DNA of 64,000 nt from Candidatus Haliotispira prima (GCA_029867005.1 CP123443.1:2356001-2420000); one strand, 5' to 3'. Numbered from the stretch's first letter, positions 25,261-34,539 are shown. Program-made: numbers and translations. The notes: generated by a model from the sequence alone, not told the origin.

Positions 25261-25313
25261 TCAAAACATTACAGCAGAAATCTGCCAAAGTCAGAAACTA
25301 TCAGCAGCAAAGT

Positions 25314-25808
25314 TTAGCTGTCACTGTCGCTGTCATTGGCGGTACCACCGCTACTGTTACTGTTATTATTGGTATTGTTGTTATTAACAGTAACATTCAC
25401 TGCTCCGGAACCGGAAGCACCACTATTTTTCTTGATGATATTACCCGTAATCATCACTTTAGAAGGTGCCACAATCTTCAGAGTAATCATATTGACAAGA
25501 AGATTCCAAAAGCTGGCCTTTTGAACCAGTTTGATATTTCGGGCTGCTGTACCACCGGCTGCTTCAATTTCTTTTTTAATCGCAGCTTTTGTTACCTTAT
25601 CTGTATTAGTTGCACTAATATTAAAAAGATTGATCCCGCCGGAATCCCCGAAAAATTCCACGGACGAGACACGGACATCTAAGTCAGAAACCTCACTGTA
25701 GCCCTCCGTATCAAAACCGTATTGTAAATTGCTATACTGGCTGGTAATACAACCGGAAAGCATCAATACCAAAACGGAAAGTAACCCAAAAACAAATTTG
25801 TTGCGCAC
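25314..25808 (-). CDS. Small lipoprotein with Asn/Ser/Gly tail
   Basis: 164 residues. GTG start at 25808 behind AAAGGAGG. Signal peptide ends in a canonical lipobox LMLSGC (Cys at about 20). A central region (DLDVRVSSVEFFGDSGGINLF...WNLLVNMITLKIVAPSKVMI) is followed by a low-complexity C-terminus of Asn, Thr, Ser, Gly and finally Asp-Ser repeats. Likely surface or periplasmic; function unknown. Confidence 0.75.
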   Translation of the reverse strand: MRNKFVFGLLSVLVLMLSGCITSQYSNLQYGFDTEGYSEVSDLDVRVSSVEFFGDSGGINLFNISATNTDKVTKAAIKKEIEAAGGTAARNIKLVQKASFWNLLVNMITLKIVAPSKVMITGNIIKKNSGASGSGAVNVTVNNNNTNNNSNSSGGTANDSDSDS

Positions 25809-25979
25809 AAAAGCCTCCTTTATTGCACATTATTTTATGAGAAGACAATATCTCTAAGATTTACAAAGTCTCCCCTACCCCACTTCAATAAATGAAAGCG
25901 AAGACTCTTCGCCACAAAACCAACCCGAAACCCAGTCCGTGACTACGTTGTTGCAACCTGAGTCTCTTAGCAGACAAGC

Positions 25980-26160
25980 TCTCAGACATCCTACAAACTC
26001 TCTTTGAATAGTCAATAATACAAGAATAGACTGGTTCAGAGATTTCTTATAGTGTACATAATTTACATTATCAAAATAAGATAACTGTATTCAAACTTTA
26101 TCCGATTTCAGTATTCCCCTACTAGTCATCTGTTTCCTGTCAAACATAAAAAGGAATAAA
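25980..26160 (+). pseudogene. Decayed XRE-family HTH unit, copy 4
   Basis: Shares CCTACAAACTCTCTTTGAAT, AATAATACAAGAATA, AACTGTATTCAAACTTT and CTGTTTCCTGTCAAACATAA with the other units. No readable protein remains. Confidence 0.5.
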
Positions 26161-26211
26161 GAAGACAGCATATTTTTGAGAGTTAGGAAAACTATCTGCT
26201 TTAAGTATATA

Positions 26212-26350
26212 AACTTAAATTTACCTTTCACTTTTGAAAAGAGCTGGGCCGGCCGCAGATTCTCCTTTTATTGTTTGGGGGCCCGACTTCCTTACCGGAC
26301 AGGCCCTCCCGGACAGAAGAGACTCTTTTGAACAATGGAACAGTCCGGAC
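26212..26350 (-). repeat. Fossil of 16S rRNA 3' end, copy e
   Basis: TTTACCTTTCACTTTTGAAA, then GCCGGCCGCAGATTCTCC and CCCGACTTCCTTACCGG follow the order of the intact 16S tail. The remaining 310 bases to the next gene contain no coding sequence, only the palindrome at 26527. Confidence 0.5.
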
Positions 26351-26526
26351 TCATTCTCTTAGCATTCAATTAGAGGCAAGTCTTCAAGACATTTCGCTTC
26401 AATCAGCCGGAACCAGTCACTTTCATTTTACCCGTCTATGAATTTTATATCTTATGAGGGATTTTCTCCCCGCCGGCTCAAAAGAATCCCGGGAACCGAC
26501 ACCAACAATCCCGCAACCCAAATCAT

Positions 26527-26568
26527 CGGAACAAACCAATGTCGATATCGACATTGGTTTGTTCCGAG
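26527..26568. repeat. 42-bp perfect palindrome
   Basis: Two exact 21-base arms meeting at GATATC with no loop (TCGGAACAAACC... / ...GGTTTGTTCCGA). It lies 92 bases beyond the stop of the beta-propeller gene. There is no T run, so it is not a standard terminator; a dimeric protein site or transcript processing element is possible. Confidence 0.85.
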
Positions 26569-26660
26569 AGGATAAGAAAACCGGATAACTCAATATAACA
26601 GAGAAAACGACTATCTCCGGGTACCCGGCCTAATTCCGGACACCTTATTTCCGGTAGTCT

Positions 26661-27620
26661 TTAATAAGCACTAATAGAAAAGACTTGTTCGCTACCGCCA
26701 GAAAACAAAGTATCTAATTTTGCATCAATAAAATAGACCTGGCTGCCCAGACTTGTGATTGTTGTCGGCGTGACATTTGCCGCAAGATCCTTGGTATCCA
26801 GTACGTTGACAGAATTCCATTGGTCTCCACTTTCAAAAACATAGAGTTTATTGTGCGACATGCCCGCAGAAATGTATAGTTTATTGTCAGCTAAGACAGC
26901 TCCATCCGCTCCAAGAATAGGGTTGGCCAGCGGGATGCGATGAATATCTTCCGGATTTTCTGTCGATACGCGAAATAATTCCCCGCTGTTATATTTCAGT
27001 ACCACCAAATAACCATTGTCATAAATCAAGCCATTTAAAGAAAAACCTTCTCCTGACCAATGCTCCTCATTTCTCACAAAAATACTGGCTTGAAAGTCCC
27101 TGTCAACCTTATAAATGATGGGAGAAAAGCTGTCTGTAATGTATACATCACCGTTCGGGCTAATGACCATGTCATTAGCTACATGACCGCCTTCGTCACC
27201 GGCAAGTTCAGCCAAGTCAATATATTTAACAAAACCGGCATCTTTCAAACGGAAGATACCCAATCCGGCCATCTTTGCCGGTGTAGCTCCGGAATCACGC
27301 TTTTCACTAATGCCGGGGTCACCGTTAGCTACAAATACCAAACCTCGCGCAGCATCAACCTTAATACCAAAAGTAGATACCAGTGTCGGGTGCGTTGCCC
27401 AAAGTGTATAGTTGCCCTCCCAATCAACCTTGCCCAAGGTTCCCTTTGTCAGCGACGAGACCAGAAAACCGGAACCGTCCGGCAAAGCTGCAACCCCTTC
27501 AGGAAACAAATTCTCCGAAGTAAATATAACTTCAGAAGGTCTTGTAACGCTACTGGTACACGCCATAAATACCATTGAGGCTAAAAGTGGTATGCCTAAA
27601 AAGCCAATAAATTTTTTCAT
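26661..27620 (-). CDS. SMP-30/NHL-like beta-propeller lipoprotein
   Basis: 319 residues. Signal peptide with lipobox-like VFMAC (Cys at about 21). The body consists of repeating blades with the pattern LFPEGVAALPDGSGFLVSS, LVFVANGDPG, HVANDMVISPNGDVYITDS and LNGLIYDNGYLVVL, as in SMP-30/gluconolactonase and NHL propellers. Catalysis is not assured. GGAGA precedes the ATG. Its promoter region holds a large palindrome with a MarR-type core, and a marR gene lies upstream on the same strand. Confidence 0.8.
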   Translation of the reverse strand: MKKFIGFLGIPLLASMVFMACTSSVTRPSEVIFTSENLFPEGVAALPDGSGFLVSSLTKGTLGKVDWEGNYTLWATHPTLVSTFGIKVDAARGLVFVANGDPGISEKRDSGATPAKMAGLGIFRLKDAGFVKYIDLAELAGDEGGHVANDMVISPNGDVYITDSFSPIIYKVDRDFQASIFVRNEEHWSGEGFSLNGLIYDNGYLVVLKYNSGELFRVSTENPEDIHRIPLANPILGADGAVLADNKLYISAGMSHNKLYVFESGDQWNSVNVLDTKDLAANVTPTTITSLGSQVYFIDAKLDTLFSGGSEQVFSISAY

Positions 27621-27640
27621 GATTTCTCCAATCCTACCTT

Positions 27641-27690
27641 AGAGGTATTTTAATATTAGTTAGCTAACTAACTAATATTAAAATACCTCT
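27641..27690 (-). promoter_or_regulatory. MarR-type operator/palindrome
   Basis: Perfect 22-bp arms (AGAGGTATTTTAATATTAGTTA and its complement) around GCTAAC. The centre TTAGTTAGCTAACTAA looks like a classical MarR-family site. It lies 20 bases upstream of the propeller ATG, overlapping the expected promoter. Confidence 0.65.
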
Positions 27691-28412
27691 GAAAAGTGTA
27701 AGAGTCAAGTGGAATTTCTAAAAACTCCAATTCTATGCTCCGGCGCGTTCTATATTGCCGATGAACGTTATCCCTAAGTTCTAAAAATACAAAGAATTGT
27801 TCTTCCAACTCATCTCCCGGCTGTCCGCCCCATAATATGGAATGGGGGAGCTTCGCAAGAAAATAAAAACGAGTTTTTAGAAGTTTCCAAGTTTCATTGC
27901 GCAGGCGAAACTAACAGGGAGAGGATTCACACTGTATTTATTGACATAATCAAAGAAGAAGCAGGAATTACCCGCATGGATAAATTGGGTGAGCAGGCTC
28001 AAATACGTCCGGATACTGCAAAGTCGATTAATGGTAATACACGATATTTCGAATCGGCAGTTCTAATGATATAAGTCATAACTTTCTGCTTGAAATACCA
28101 AGTCAAAAAGATGCCGGATTGATCTTTGATATGGGGGAAATATGTAGGATTCTGTCCGCCCTAATTTGAGAAGAATCGCCTTTGGGTATACAGTTTCCCG
28201 TTGATCTCATTCATCCCAATCCATCTCAACCCGGGCTAAAGTTCTCGTTGCCCAAGACGAAAAAGACAAAGCATCCGGTAATGCCCCAAACTTTTTCAAA
28301 AAAACATGTGCTGAAAAGTAAGCAGAACCTCCAGAGCTCTTGTAGCATCACGGGGATAAATCATAGGTACCGCTGAGACCAATGGCAGAAAACCGAAAAG
28401 GCCGGTAATTAT
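27691..28412. other. 722-bp stretch without an intact gene
   Basis: A short open frame on + near 27935-28072 reads FIDIIKEEAGITRMDKLGEQ and then AQIRPDTAKSING, which looks protein-like but has no start codon and may be a gene remnant. Nothing else is supported. Confidence 0.4.
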
Positions 28413-28841
28413 TTATAATTCGGGAGTTGTACTTTCGACAATTGCCGACAGATAGCTATAGGCACTGATTTTCCGGCTATCGCCGAATTCTTCAACCAGA
28501 GCTTCGGAAATTTTTTTGTCTACTTCCACAAGTTTGGGGATAAGTGCCCGCCCTTCTGTGCTCAAAGACACTCGCTGGCGGCGTTTATCCTTCGGGTCAG
28601 GCTCCAATACCAGCAAGCCCTTCCCCAACAAGTTATGTACCATAGAGTGAACATTGACTTTATCCAGAAACAAATGGTCGGCCAATTGTTTCTGGGATAA
28701 ATTGCCATTCCATTCAAGCTGTAACAAGACCCCCGTTTGCGCAGGGCTAATATTATAAGGAGCCAAGGCATCCCGATACATCCGCACAACCAGACGTGAA
28801 GATTTAGTAATATAGTAACCAATAGAAGCTTGTTTATTCAT
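28413..28841 (-). CDS. MarR-family transcriptional regulator
   Basis: 142 residues with the MarR winged helix: AQTGVLLQLEWNGNLSQKQLADHLFLDKVNVHSMVHNLLGKGLL, the wing DPKDKRRQRVSLS and C-terminal dimer helix. The likely target is the TTAGTTAGCTAACTAA palindrome 950 bases away in front of the propeller lipoprotein gene. An imperfect CTATAG-containing dyad lies directly before its own start, which may give autoregulation. Confidence 0.88.
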   Translation of the reverse strand: MNKQASIGYYITKSSRLVVRMYRDALAPYNISPAQTGVLLQLEWNGNLSQKQLADHLFLDKVNVHSMVHNLLGKGLLVLEPDPKDKRRQRVSLSTEGRALIPKLVEVDKKISEALVEEFGDSRKISAYSYLSAIVESTTPEL

Positions 28842-28892
28842 ATAGACTATAGAGCACTATTATAGATACGAATCATCCTTTTGTACAGTCCT

Positions 28893-29101
28893 TTACAATC
28901 GTGCTAAAAACTTGTCGATTTCGTTTTCATATCCACAATATAGCTGTTTTTTCGCAGCTTCATGACCGCGTCTGGTACGGATTCTCTTTGCCCACGAACA
29001 GCGGTTTATCCACTTCAAAATCGCCAATTTGAGGAGCATTGCAGATACTTGTTTTATCAAATCCTGTTTTATTATGCGTAGCTGTTGTTTGGCCGTAATC
29101 A
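28893..29101 (-). CDS. Possible small basic protein
   Basis: A 69-codon frame starting MITAKQQLRIIKQDLIKQVS and rich in Lys and Arg, nine bases beyond the MATE stop. GGGGAG lies too far upstream to be a convincing ribosome site. It may be chance. Confidence 0.25.
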
Positions 29102-29110
29102 TTCTTGCGG

Positions 29111-30505
29111 CTAAGACTCCCCTTTCGGTTTTAGTGTCCACCTGCGAGTCCACCTGCCGCTGAAATAGCGCAGCGCAAAACCTCCGTTGATAAGAAAGAC
29201 AAAAATAATAAATAATTCCCACATTTGCAGTGCCGATAACTTCCAAAGGTATAGTCCCAAGGCTCCTGCTATTAAAAGACCCAGTCGAACGGTCACGGAA
29301 ACGACCATGACGGCGAAAGTATCCGCCGCACCATTGAGACCGCCCCGAAGAATTTCTCCCGCAGCATCGGCAAATAAATAGAGAGCGGACAACTGCAACA
29401 TTTGGCGGCTTAATTGCAACAAGCCTTCGGGGTCAGCTACCTGCTCCGTAATAAACAGGTGTGCCAATAAACCGGGAGCCAAAGCAAACCAGAGGCTGAT
29501 AAAACCGGAATACAATAAGCCCATGTACAGAATTAAGCGCATGTAGCGGCGGGCCTGAGTCAGGTTGCCGGCTCCGAGACATTGGCCCATCAGTGTGGCT
29601 GCCGCCGTACCAATGCCGGTCATGACAATAAAATTACACAATTCCCAACTGAACGTAATGGCCCCGGCCGCTGCTGCCAGCGGGCTAATAGAATAAAACA
29701 TTAAAAGAAAACCGTTAAAGCAGAGCGTAGTCAAAAAATTCTCTGCCGCGCCGGGTAAGCCGAAACGCAACAGTTCGATATGGATAACCCGGTTTATACG
29801 CCAAGCCCGCTTCAAACGATATGGCCATTTTTGCCTCAGAAAACAGATAAACAACAAAAGGAAGACCAAGCCCTGTGCCGTAATTGTAGCTAAGGCCGCA
29901 CCCTGAATGCCATCTCCCGGAAGATCCGTATCAAAAAATTTTGTGTGGAAAATAAACCAGTAATCTAACGGAATATTTAACAACAAACCGAACAAAGTCA
30001 CTTTCAAAACCAGGCCGGTACGATTCGTTCCAATAAAGAAATTGCTCAGAGGAATCCGCAACAGGGTAAAGATCGAGCCACAGAGCAATAGCCAGCCGTA
30101 GTTCCATTCCTGCTCTACCAGCTCAGGGGCATGCCCCACCCATAGCAGTAATGAAGGTAAAAACTGCGCCAGTAGAAGCATCCCGGGATAGTAGAGCACA
30201 CACCAGTACAGACCCTGCACGCTAATGCCCGCGCAGAGCGGTAGCTTTTTGCGGCCAAAATTTTGGGAGATCATGGGGTTGGTATACAGCAGTAAACCTG
30301 TCAGAGGAGCCTGCAACAACCAGTTGAGAACTCCGCCGCCCATGCTGCCCCCAAGCACAACTTCGCTATTACCGGAGGCATAATGCGCAAGAAAGACCCG
30401 GTCCACGAGCATCATTATGGTATCAATCGTATTTGCCAGGATGATGGGCAAAGCCAGCGAAAAGACCGCACGATATTCTTTTTTAGAAAACGGTACTTTG
30501 AACAT
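29111..30505 (-). CDS. MATE-family efflux transporter
   Basis: 464 residues with twelve hydrophobic helices in two halves. The N-terminal FSLALPIILANTIDTIMMLVDRVFLAHY and PMISQNFGRKKLPLC, and the second-half GLPGAAENFLTT...GTAAATLMGQCLGAG, are typical of NorM/DinF-type exporters, which expel cationic drugs or metabolites in exchange for Na+ or H+. ATG 30505 begins MFKVPFSKKEY; a TTG at 30520 would add five residues. Confidence 0.88.
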   Translation of the reverse strand: MFKVPFSKKEYRAVFSLALPIILANTIDTIMMLVDRVFLAHYASGNSEVVLGGSMGGGVLNWLLQAPLTGLLLYTNPMISQNFGRKKLPLCAGISVQGLYWCVLYYPGMLLLAQFLPSLLLWVGHAPELVEQEWNYGWLLLCGSIFTLLRIPLSNFFIGTNRTGLVLKVTLFGLLLNIPLDYWFIFHTKFFDTDLPGDGIQGAALATITAQGLVFLLLFICFLRQKWPYRLKRAWRINRVIHIELLRFGLPGAAENFLTTLCFNGFLLMFYSISPLAAAAGAITFSWELCNFIVMTGIGTAAATLMGQCLGAGNLTQARRYMRLILYMGLLYSGFISLWFALAPGLLAHLFITEQVADPEGLLQLSRQMLQLSALYLFADAAGEILRGGLNGAADTFAVMVVSVTVRLGLLIAGALGLYLWKLSALQMWELFIIFVFLINGGFALRYFSGRWTRRWTLKPKGES

Positions 30506-30521
30506 AAACAATTCGATCAAT

Positions 30522-31055
30522 CTATGCGGATAAAAAAAGATTCACAGGGAAGCCTTCTCCGGCAAGTCTTTCTGTCACAAATGATTCTTCAAAATATCCG
30601 GCCTTGTGCACCAATTTCAATACCGGACGGGAGAAATCCCGCATATCTTTCACCAGCGTCTCTTTACTATAACAGTCATTCATAATAATATCGATCTCAC
30701 TGGCGGAGAAAGACAAAATCTCCCAACCCAGCATTTGCGGTAAACTACGGCTTGTTCCTTCAACAAAACCAGCAATTAGCAATAACTCAGAAGATTCTTC
30801 TGGAAACGAAAATTTCAAACTATCTAGCATTATCTCAGTCAATGCATTCCCCGAGATATCAGCAGCGGTTATTGCCCTAGGATCATCAGCAAAAATTTCT
30901 TTAAAGGGCCGTATAGAAGTATAAGCAAACGGGTTGCCATTCCTGCAAAGACCTTGCCTCCATCACAGTCAAACCATAACTCTCAAAACGGCAAGCATAA
31001 CCGGAAACTTTTAAGTAAGGTAAAACCAGATACACGGCTTTGTAATTAAAGACGC
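30522..31055 (-). pseudogene. Frameshifted fragment, glycosyltransferase-like
   Basis: Two frames join near 30950. Upstream: VYLVLPYLKVSGYACRFESY then GLTVMEARSL. Downstream: GNPFAYTSIRPFKEIFADDP then RAITAADISGNALTEIMLDSLKFS-type sequence to the stop. ESYGLTVMEA followed by FKEIFADDPRAI resembles the C-terminal donor-binding end of GT4 glycosyltransferases. The N-terminal two thirds are absent. The frame from 30842 alone encodes 106 residues but starts mid-domain without a ribosome site. Confidence 0.4.
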
Positions 31056-31059
31056 AATG

Positions 31060-31617
31060 TTATTCTTCATTATCCAAAAATTTCCGAATCATTTTCTCAA
31101 TACCACCAGGAAGTAATACATCAAGAGACCTATTCTCGGAAAGATAAGATCGCACTTGAGTAGCAGAAATCGGAGAAGGTTCTACACATTGAATACGACA
31201 GACCTCTTCTCCCAGAGTTGTCCATGCCGTTTCTTTCAGGTTGTCAAAATCATCTCGATAAGGAACGGCAAAAGTACGTTTTCGAGGTAGTATTTCTTTG
31301 TAAAAATTCCAAGCTAAGTCCAACCTTGGACCAAAGGACACGACTATAAATTGGGAAGGAAAACGGTCTCTTACTGCCTTTTGAAGCATTTGTACCCTAA
31401 GCCATAGAGGAAAGATATTTTTCTGCGGAAAATGATGTTTATTTACAACTTCTGTAAAAAAAGGTACCGGGCTTTTATTTACATCTCCTATCTTATTCTC
31501 GACAACAATAATCCAAAGGCATTCACACTGCAAAGCCATCTGTTCAATAGTAGATAAATGACCATTGTGAACAGGGGAAAAGCGACCTTCCCAAATAAGA
31601 TTTTTATACTTTTTCAT
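31060..31617 (-). CDS. NadD/NadM-like nucleotidyltransferase
   Basis: 185 residues of the HxGH nucleotidyltransferase fold. WEGRFSPVHNGHLSTIEQM carries the nucleotide-binding H-x-G-H, and SPISATQVRSYL is the matching ISxTxxR motif. This is closest to nicotinamide-nucleotide adenylyltransferases; another CMP- or AMP-transfer reaction cannot be excluded. ATG 31617 has a GGAGAAA-type site. It stands alone. Confidence 0.78.
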   Translation of the reverse strand: MKKYKNLIWEGRFSPVHNGHLSTIEQMALQCECLWIIVVENKIGDVNKSPVPFFTEVVNKHHFPQKNIFPLWLRVQMLQKAVRDRFPSQFIVVSFGPRLDLAWNFYKEILPRKRTFAVPYRDDFDNLKETAWTTLGEEVCRIQCVEPSPISATQVRSYLSENRSLDVLLPGGIEKMIRKFLDNEE

Positions 31618-31782
31618 ATTTTCTCCTTACTGTTTATTATCCCATGTATCAAGAATTTTTAGGGCTTTTTGCATAATTTATAACTGAGTTTCAAATGAAG
31701 AACCCGCTATATGAGGAGTAGGTAGAAATGATACTTTTTATTCAAGCACACTCACTTGAATGTGTCTCTTTTTACTGGTTAT

Positions 31783-32190
31783 TTAATAAGGGATAAAAAC
31801 AACTGCATACCAGAACTCTATATCAAGCTCAAGATTCCAAGTTATTGCAAGCTTATCATCGAGGTATGCTTCCATCGCCTCATAACTAGAAGCAGTTCTA
31901 GTTAAAATATCAAAACCATCAATTGCTTGTGTCTTCAACACGGACCAATCACCATAAACAGCTCTTTTAACCTTGCTAAACGTATCTAATATACCAAATA
32001 ATATATAAATACCTCTATCATTTTTATTAAAACGATCAGTCCCATTCAAAAATCTACTTTTTGCTGTACCTGTTCCGGCAACGCGGTACCAAACTCCTCT
32101 GTCAAAACCATAGTCAGTTGCCCAAAGGTTCTGACCAAAAAATAATATCGAAAATAATAAACTGAACAACCCAATTTTAAAAAAACGCAT
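31783..32190 (-). CDS. Small exported protein, unknown
   Basis: 135 residues. ATG 32190 follows AGGAGA and begins a signal peptide (MRFFKIGLFSLLFSILFFGQ...WA). The mature part (YGFDRGVWYRVAGTGTAKSRFLNG-type start, then FGILDTFSKVKRAVYGDWS) has no recognised family. A longer frame from 32223 adds residues without a ribosome site. Confidence 0.6.
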   Translation of the reverse strand: MRFFKIGLFSLLFSILFFGQNLWATDYGFDRGVWYRVAGTGTAKSRFLNGTDRFNKNDRGIYILFGILDTFSKVKRAVYGDWSVLKTQAIDGFDILTRTASSYEAMEAYLDDKLAITWNLELDIEFWYAVVFIPY

Positions 32191-32216
32191 ACTACATCTC
32201 CTATAAAGTATATAAA

Positions 32217-32462
32217 CTAACAAGTAAAAAAGAGTAAAGAAGACATCACATTATTTGATGTGTACTAAATTCCAACCTCATCATTCTGCTAAATTTGTCT
32301 TTAGCTATTATACAAATTTTTTATAGATGTTAAATGATTCAAAAGTAAATTAATTCAAAAAATTCTAATAATATATCTAACTTACGTTACAAAATAGAAT
32401 AACCGTATTGAAACTTTCGCTGACCTTAGGAGTGGCTCGCAGTTACCTGTTTTCCATTGGAC
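32217..32462 (+). pseudogene. Decayed XRE-family HTH unit, copy 5
   Basis: LQNRITVLKLSLTLGVARSY then LFSIGHKKK is readable in frame, then the unit is cut off by the terminator of the small gene on the other strand. The upstream half matches the copy at 34.6 kb almost base for base. Confidence 0.6.
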
Positions 32463-32464
32463 AT

Positions 32465-32499
32465 AAAAAAAAGGCTTCCGAACCCAGGGGCCGGAAGCC
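32465..32499 (-). terminator. Terminator of the 42-aa gene
   Basis: GGCTTCCG / CGGAAGCC stem followed on the minus strand by eight T. Confidence 0.8.
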
Positions 32500-32530
32500 T
32501 TCCATATCTACCCACCCAAAGCAGCCCAGC

Positions 32531-32659
32531 TTATTTATTGGGTTTCGGAGGACAATTTCCGCGTCCACCGCCAGACTTATTCCCCGTAGTTCCCGGCATA
32601 TTGCCTCCGGGGCGGCCAGGTGGGCTTACTGGGCGATTGCCCTGATTTGTTTTTGCCAT
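32531..32659 (-). CDS. 42-aa Gly/Pro-rich small protein
   Basis: Starts at ATG 32659 directly behind a strong AGGAGG. The product begins MAKTNQGNRPVSPPGRPGGN and ends GGGRGNCPPKPNK with a single cysteine. It is followed by a clear terminator, so it forms a complete small transcription unit. No signal peptide. Function unknown; disordered peptide, RNA-binding RG-type peptide or peptide precursor are all conceivable. Confidence 0.55.
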   Translation of the reverse strand: MAKTNQGNRPVSPPGRPGGNMPGTTGNKSGGGRGNCPPKPNK

Positions 32660-32689
32660 AAAAACCTCCTAAGGTTGTTATATTAAGAG

Positions 32690-32935
32690 TACATTACAAT
32701 ACTCCAAGATTTATAAATCAATATCTAAAAGACAGAAGAGAGGAAGGAGAGACACATTATTTGAAGTGTATAAGGTTCGGATCTGACCCTCTGCCTATAC
32801 CTACTTTCAGTCACTATACAAATTATCTTCAGATATTCAATAATGCAAAAATGAACCAGTTCAAAAGTTTGAAGTACGGTGTCTAAATTGTAAAAACCTT
32901 AGATATATTCATGCCAGATTTTTTTAATGAATATC
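32690..32935 (+). pseudogene. Decayed XRE-family HTH unit, copy 6
   Basis: Matches TACAAATTATCTTCAGATAT and AATAATGCAAAAATGAACCA; the end reads TLDIFMPDFFNE, a corrupted form of ALGVSMRDFFE. The centre is deleted. Confidence 0.5.
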
Positions 32936-32936
32936 A

Positions 32937-32978
32937 AAACAGAAGTATCTCGGCACTTGACCGAGGTACTTCTGTTTT
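32937..32978. terminator. Terminator after XRE relic 6
   Basis: AAAACAGAAGTATCTCGG and CCGAGGTACTTCTGTTTT arms with one mismatch. It also serves the nuclease gene on the minus strand, which stops at 33065. Confidence 0.8.
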
Positions 32979-33064
32979 CTAAAAAATAAAAAAGAATGAG
33001 GAAGACATGACGCAATTATGAAAGTGTGCCATGTCTTCCGATGCCTTACTTGAACTAAATCAAA

Positions 33065-34102
33065 CTAAGACTCGTTTCCCTCAGCGACTTTCCACAGTTC
33101 TTGAATAATCTTAGAAGCTTTAGTTCCTAATTCTTCATCACTATTATAAAACTCATCGTTCAAAACCCAATAATGAATCTCGTTAGAATTTTTAATTATT
33201 GTGCCCTTGTCCAAATTAAGTGCTTTGCGGGTTTCTTCGTTATTCAAATATTTGAATATTTCTTTACAGCGTTCTATATTCCAATGCTTTCCCGCATCCG
33301 TTATGTAAACATAAATACAGAGAGGCAATTTTGATTCTTCCCAAATTTCATCCCAAACCCCAAAGCCAATGACGATATTAGGTTGTTTTCCCTTATGATA
33401 TATGCCAATGATACTTGCCTGTTCATTGTAACTTTCATAAGTTCCAATTGATTTCTTCCTGCATGAATATTCAACAGCCTTAATAATATTCATTATTTTC
33501 CAAACTGGAAAAAATACCTTTAATTCAGGAGCCATTTTCTTTACTTCACTTAAATCCATTCGAACCTCCGGAATGTCATAAATTTGATCTGCTACAATTT
33601 CTATAAATGATTTGATTACATATGCATCTTCAGATTCCAGCTTATCTCTCAATTTAGCCCTCAATTTAGTCAAAAGATCTTCCCATTTAATAATCTTATT
33701 ATTAGAAATATTACATATATAACGATAATTATGTGGTATCAGAAATAAAATATCGTCATCCTTTATCAAAGGGTTTTCCTTTTTAAAATCTGCAATAAAA
33801 TTTTTATATCTGTTACTTTGACTTACTTGTAGAGGAATATTTATATTTTTTTTCACCTCTATTAGAATAAGTTTTTGATTTTTAGTAAGCAGTACTATAT
33901 CCGGTCGTTCACCTTCACGTTGCTTCTGGGTTTCAATTGATTTGATCTCAAGCTTAGAGATATCATTCAGTGCAGCACAGAGCAATTCACAAAATACTTC
34001 TCGCACTTGCTCAAAGCCTCCGATTAGATTCACAAGACCTTCTGTAAAACTATCTTCATTTTTAATTAAATTGGTAAAAATATTTTCTCGCATACTCTTC
34101 AT
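33065..34102 (-). CDS. PD-(D/E)XK-family nuclease-like protein
   Basis: 345 residues. GERPDIVLLTKNQKLILIEVKK (about 70-91) gives the D...E-x-K catalytic arrangement of PD-(D/E)XK nucleases. The C-terminal half (VEYSCRKKSIGTYESYNEQ, then LPLCIYVYITDAGKHW) is typical of stand-alone prophage or defence-island members. A+T-rich. MRENIF at 34093 is an alternative start. No methylase or partner gene is adjacent, only a gene fragment overlapping the 5' end. Confidence 0.7.
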   Translation of the reverse strand: MKSMRENIFTNLIKNEDSFTEGLVNLIGGFEQVREVFCELLCAALNDISKLEIKSIETQKQREGERPDIVLLTKNQKLILIEVKKNINIPLQVSQSNRYKNFIADFKKENPLIKDDDILFLIPHNYRYICNISNNKIIKWEDLLTKLRAKLRDKLESEDAYVIKSFIEIVADQIYDIPEVRMDLSEVKKMAPELKVFFPVWKIMNIIKAVEYSCRKKSIGTYESYNEQASIIGIYHKGKQPNIVIGFGVWDEIWEESKLPLCIYVYITDAGKHWNIERCKEIFKYLNNEETRKALNLDKGTIIKNSNEIHYWVLNDEFYNSDEELGTKASKIIQELWKVAEGNES

Positions 34103-34373
34103 TCCTTTTATTTTCCAATGCTTCTACATTTTTAAACGTACTCTGTAATTCCTTGCAAAACTCAATTATGGAATTAACTCTTTCTCCTTTATTTTCTTTT
34201 TCACGAAAGAATTTCTCCATCTTGCCTAGAGAGTAATCACGATATGAATTATCACCAGGAGTTATGAAAGATTGGTAATGAGCCCTCAGAATTTTATCAG
34301 CATTTTCTCTGATAATGTGAGTAGCCTTCCCTATTTCATTAAATATATATAATTCATAAATAGATTTTCAGAG
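34062..34373 (-). pseudogene. Truncated gene fragment upstream of nuclease
   Basis: An open frame with no start codon reads YELYIFNEIGKATHIIRENA then DKILRAHYQSFITPG...GKMEKFFREKENKGERVNSI and ends ARKYFYQFN, overlapping the nuclease start. Composition is protein-like. Family not recognised. It is cut off upstream by the XRE repeat unit. Confidence 0.4.
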
Positions 34374-34464
34374 TTGATTTTTATTAGAATTTGAATTGCA
34401 TTTTATACAAATCCTAATACAGATCAATATCAATTATATTCATCCCAAAAAAATCAACACGCAC

Positions 34465-34496
34465 AAAAAAACCGACTCATTAAAGTTGGTTTTTCC
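34465..34496. terminator. Hairpin terminator
   Basis: AAAAACCGAC / GTTGGTTTTT stem with flanking A and T runs. Confidence 0.6.
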
Positions 34497-34539
34497 TTTA
34501 ATACAAATGCATTAATATTAAAATAAAACAGAATAAGGA

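Noticed and set aside
28182-28376. Plus-strand 64-codon frame
   Set aside because: No ribosome site, no protein-like pattern and no conserved neighbour.
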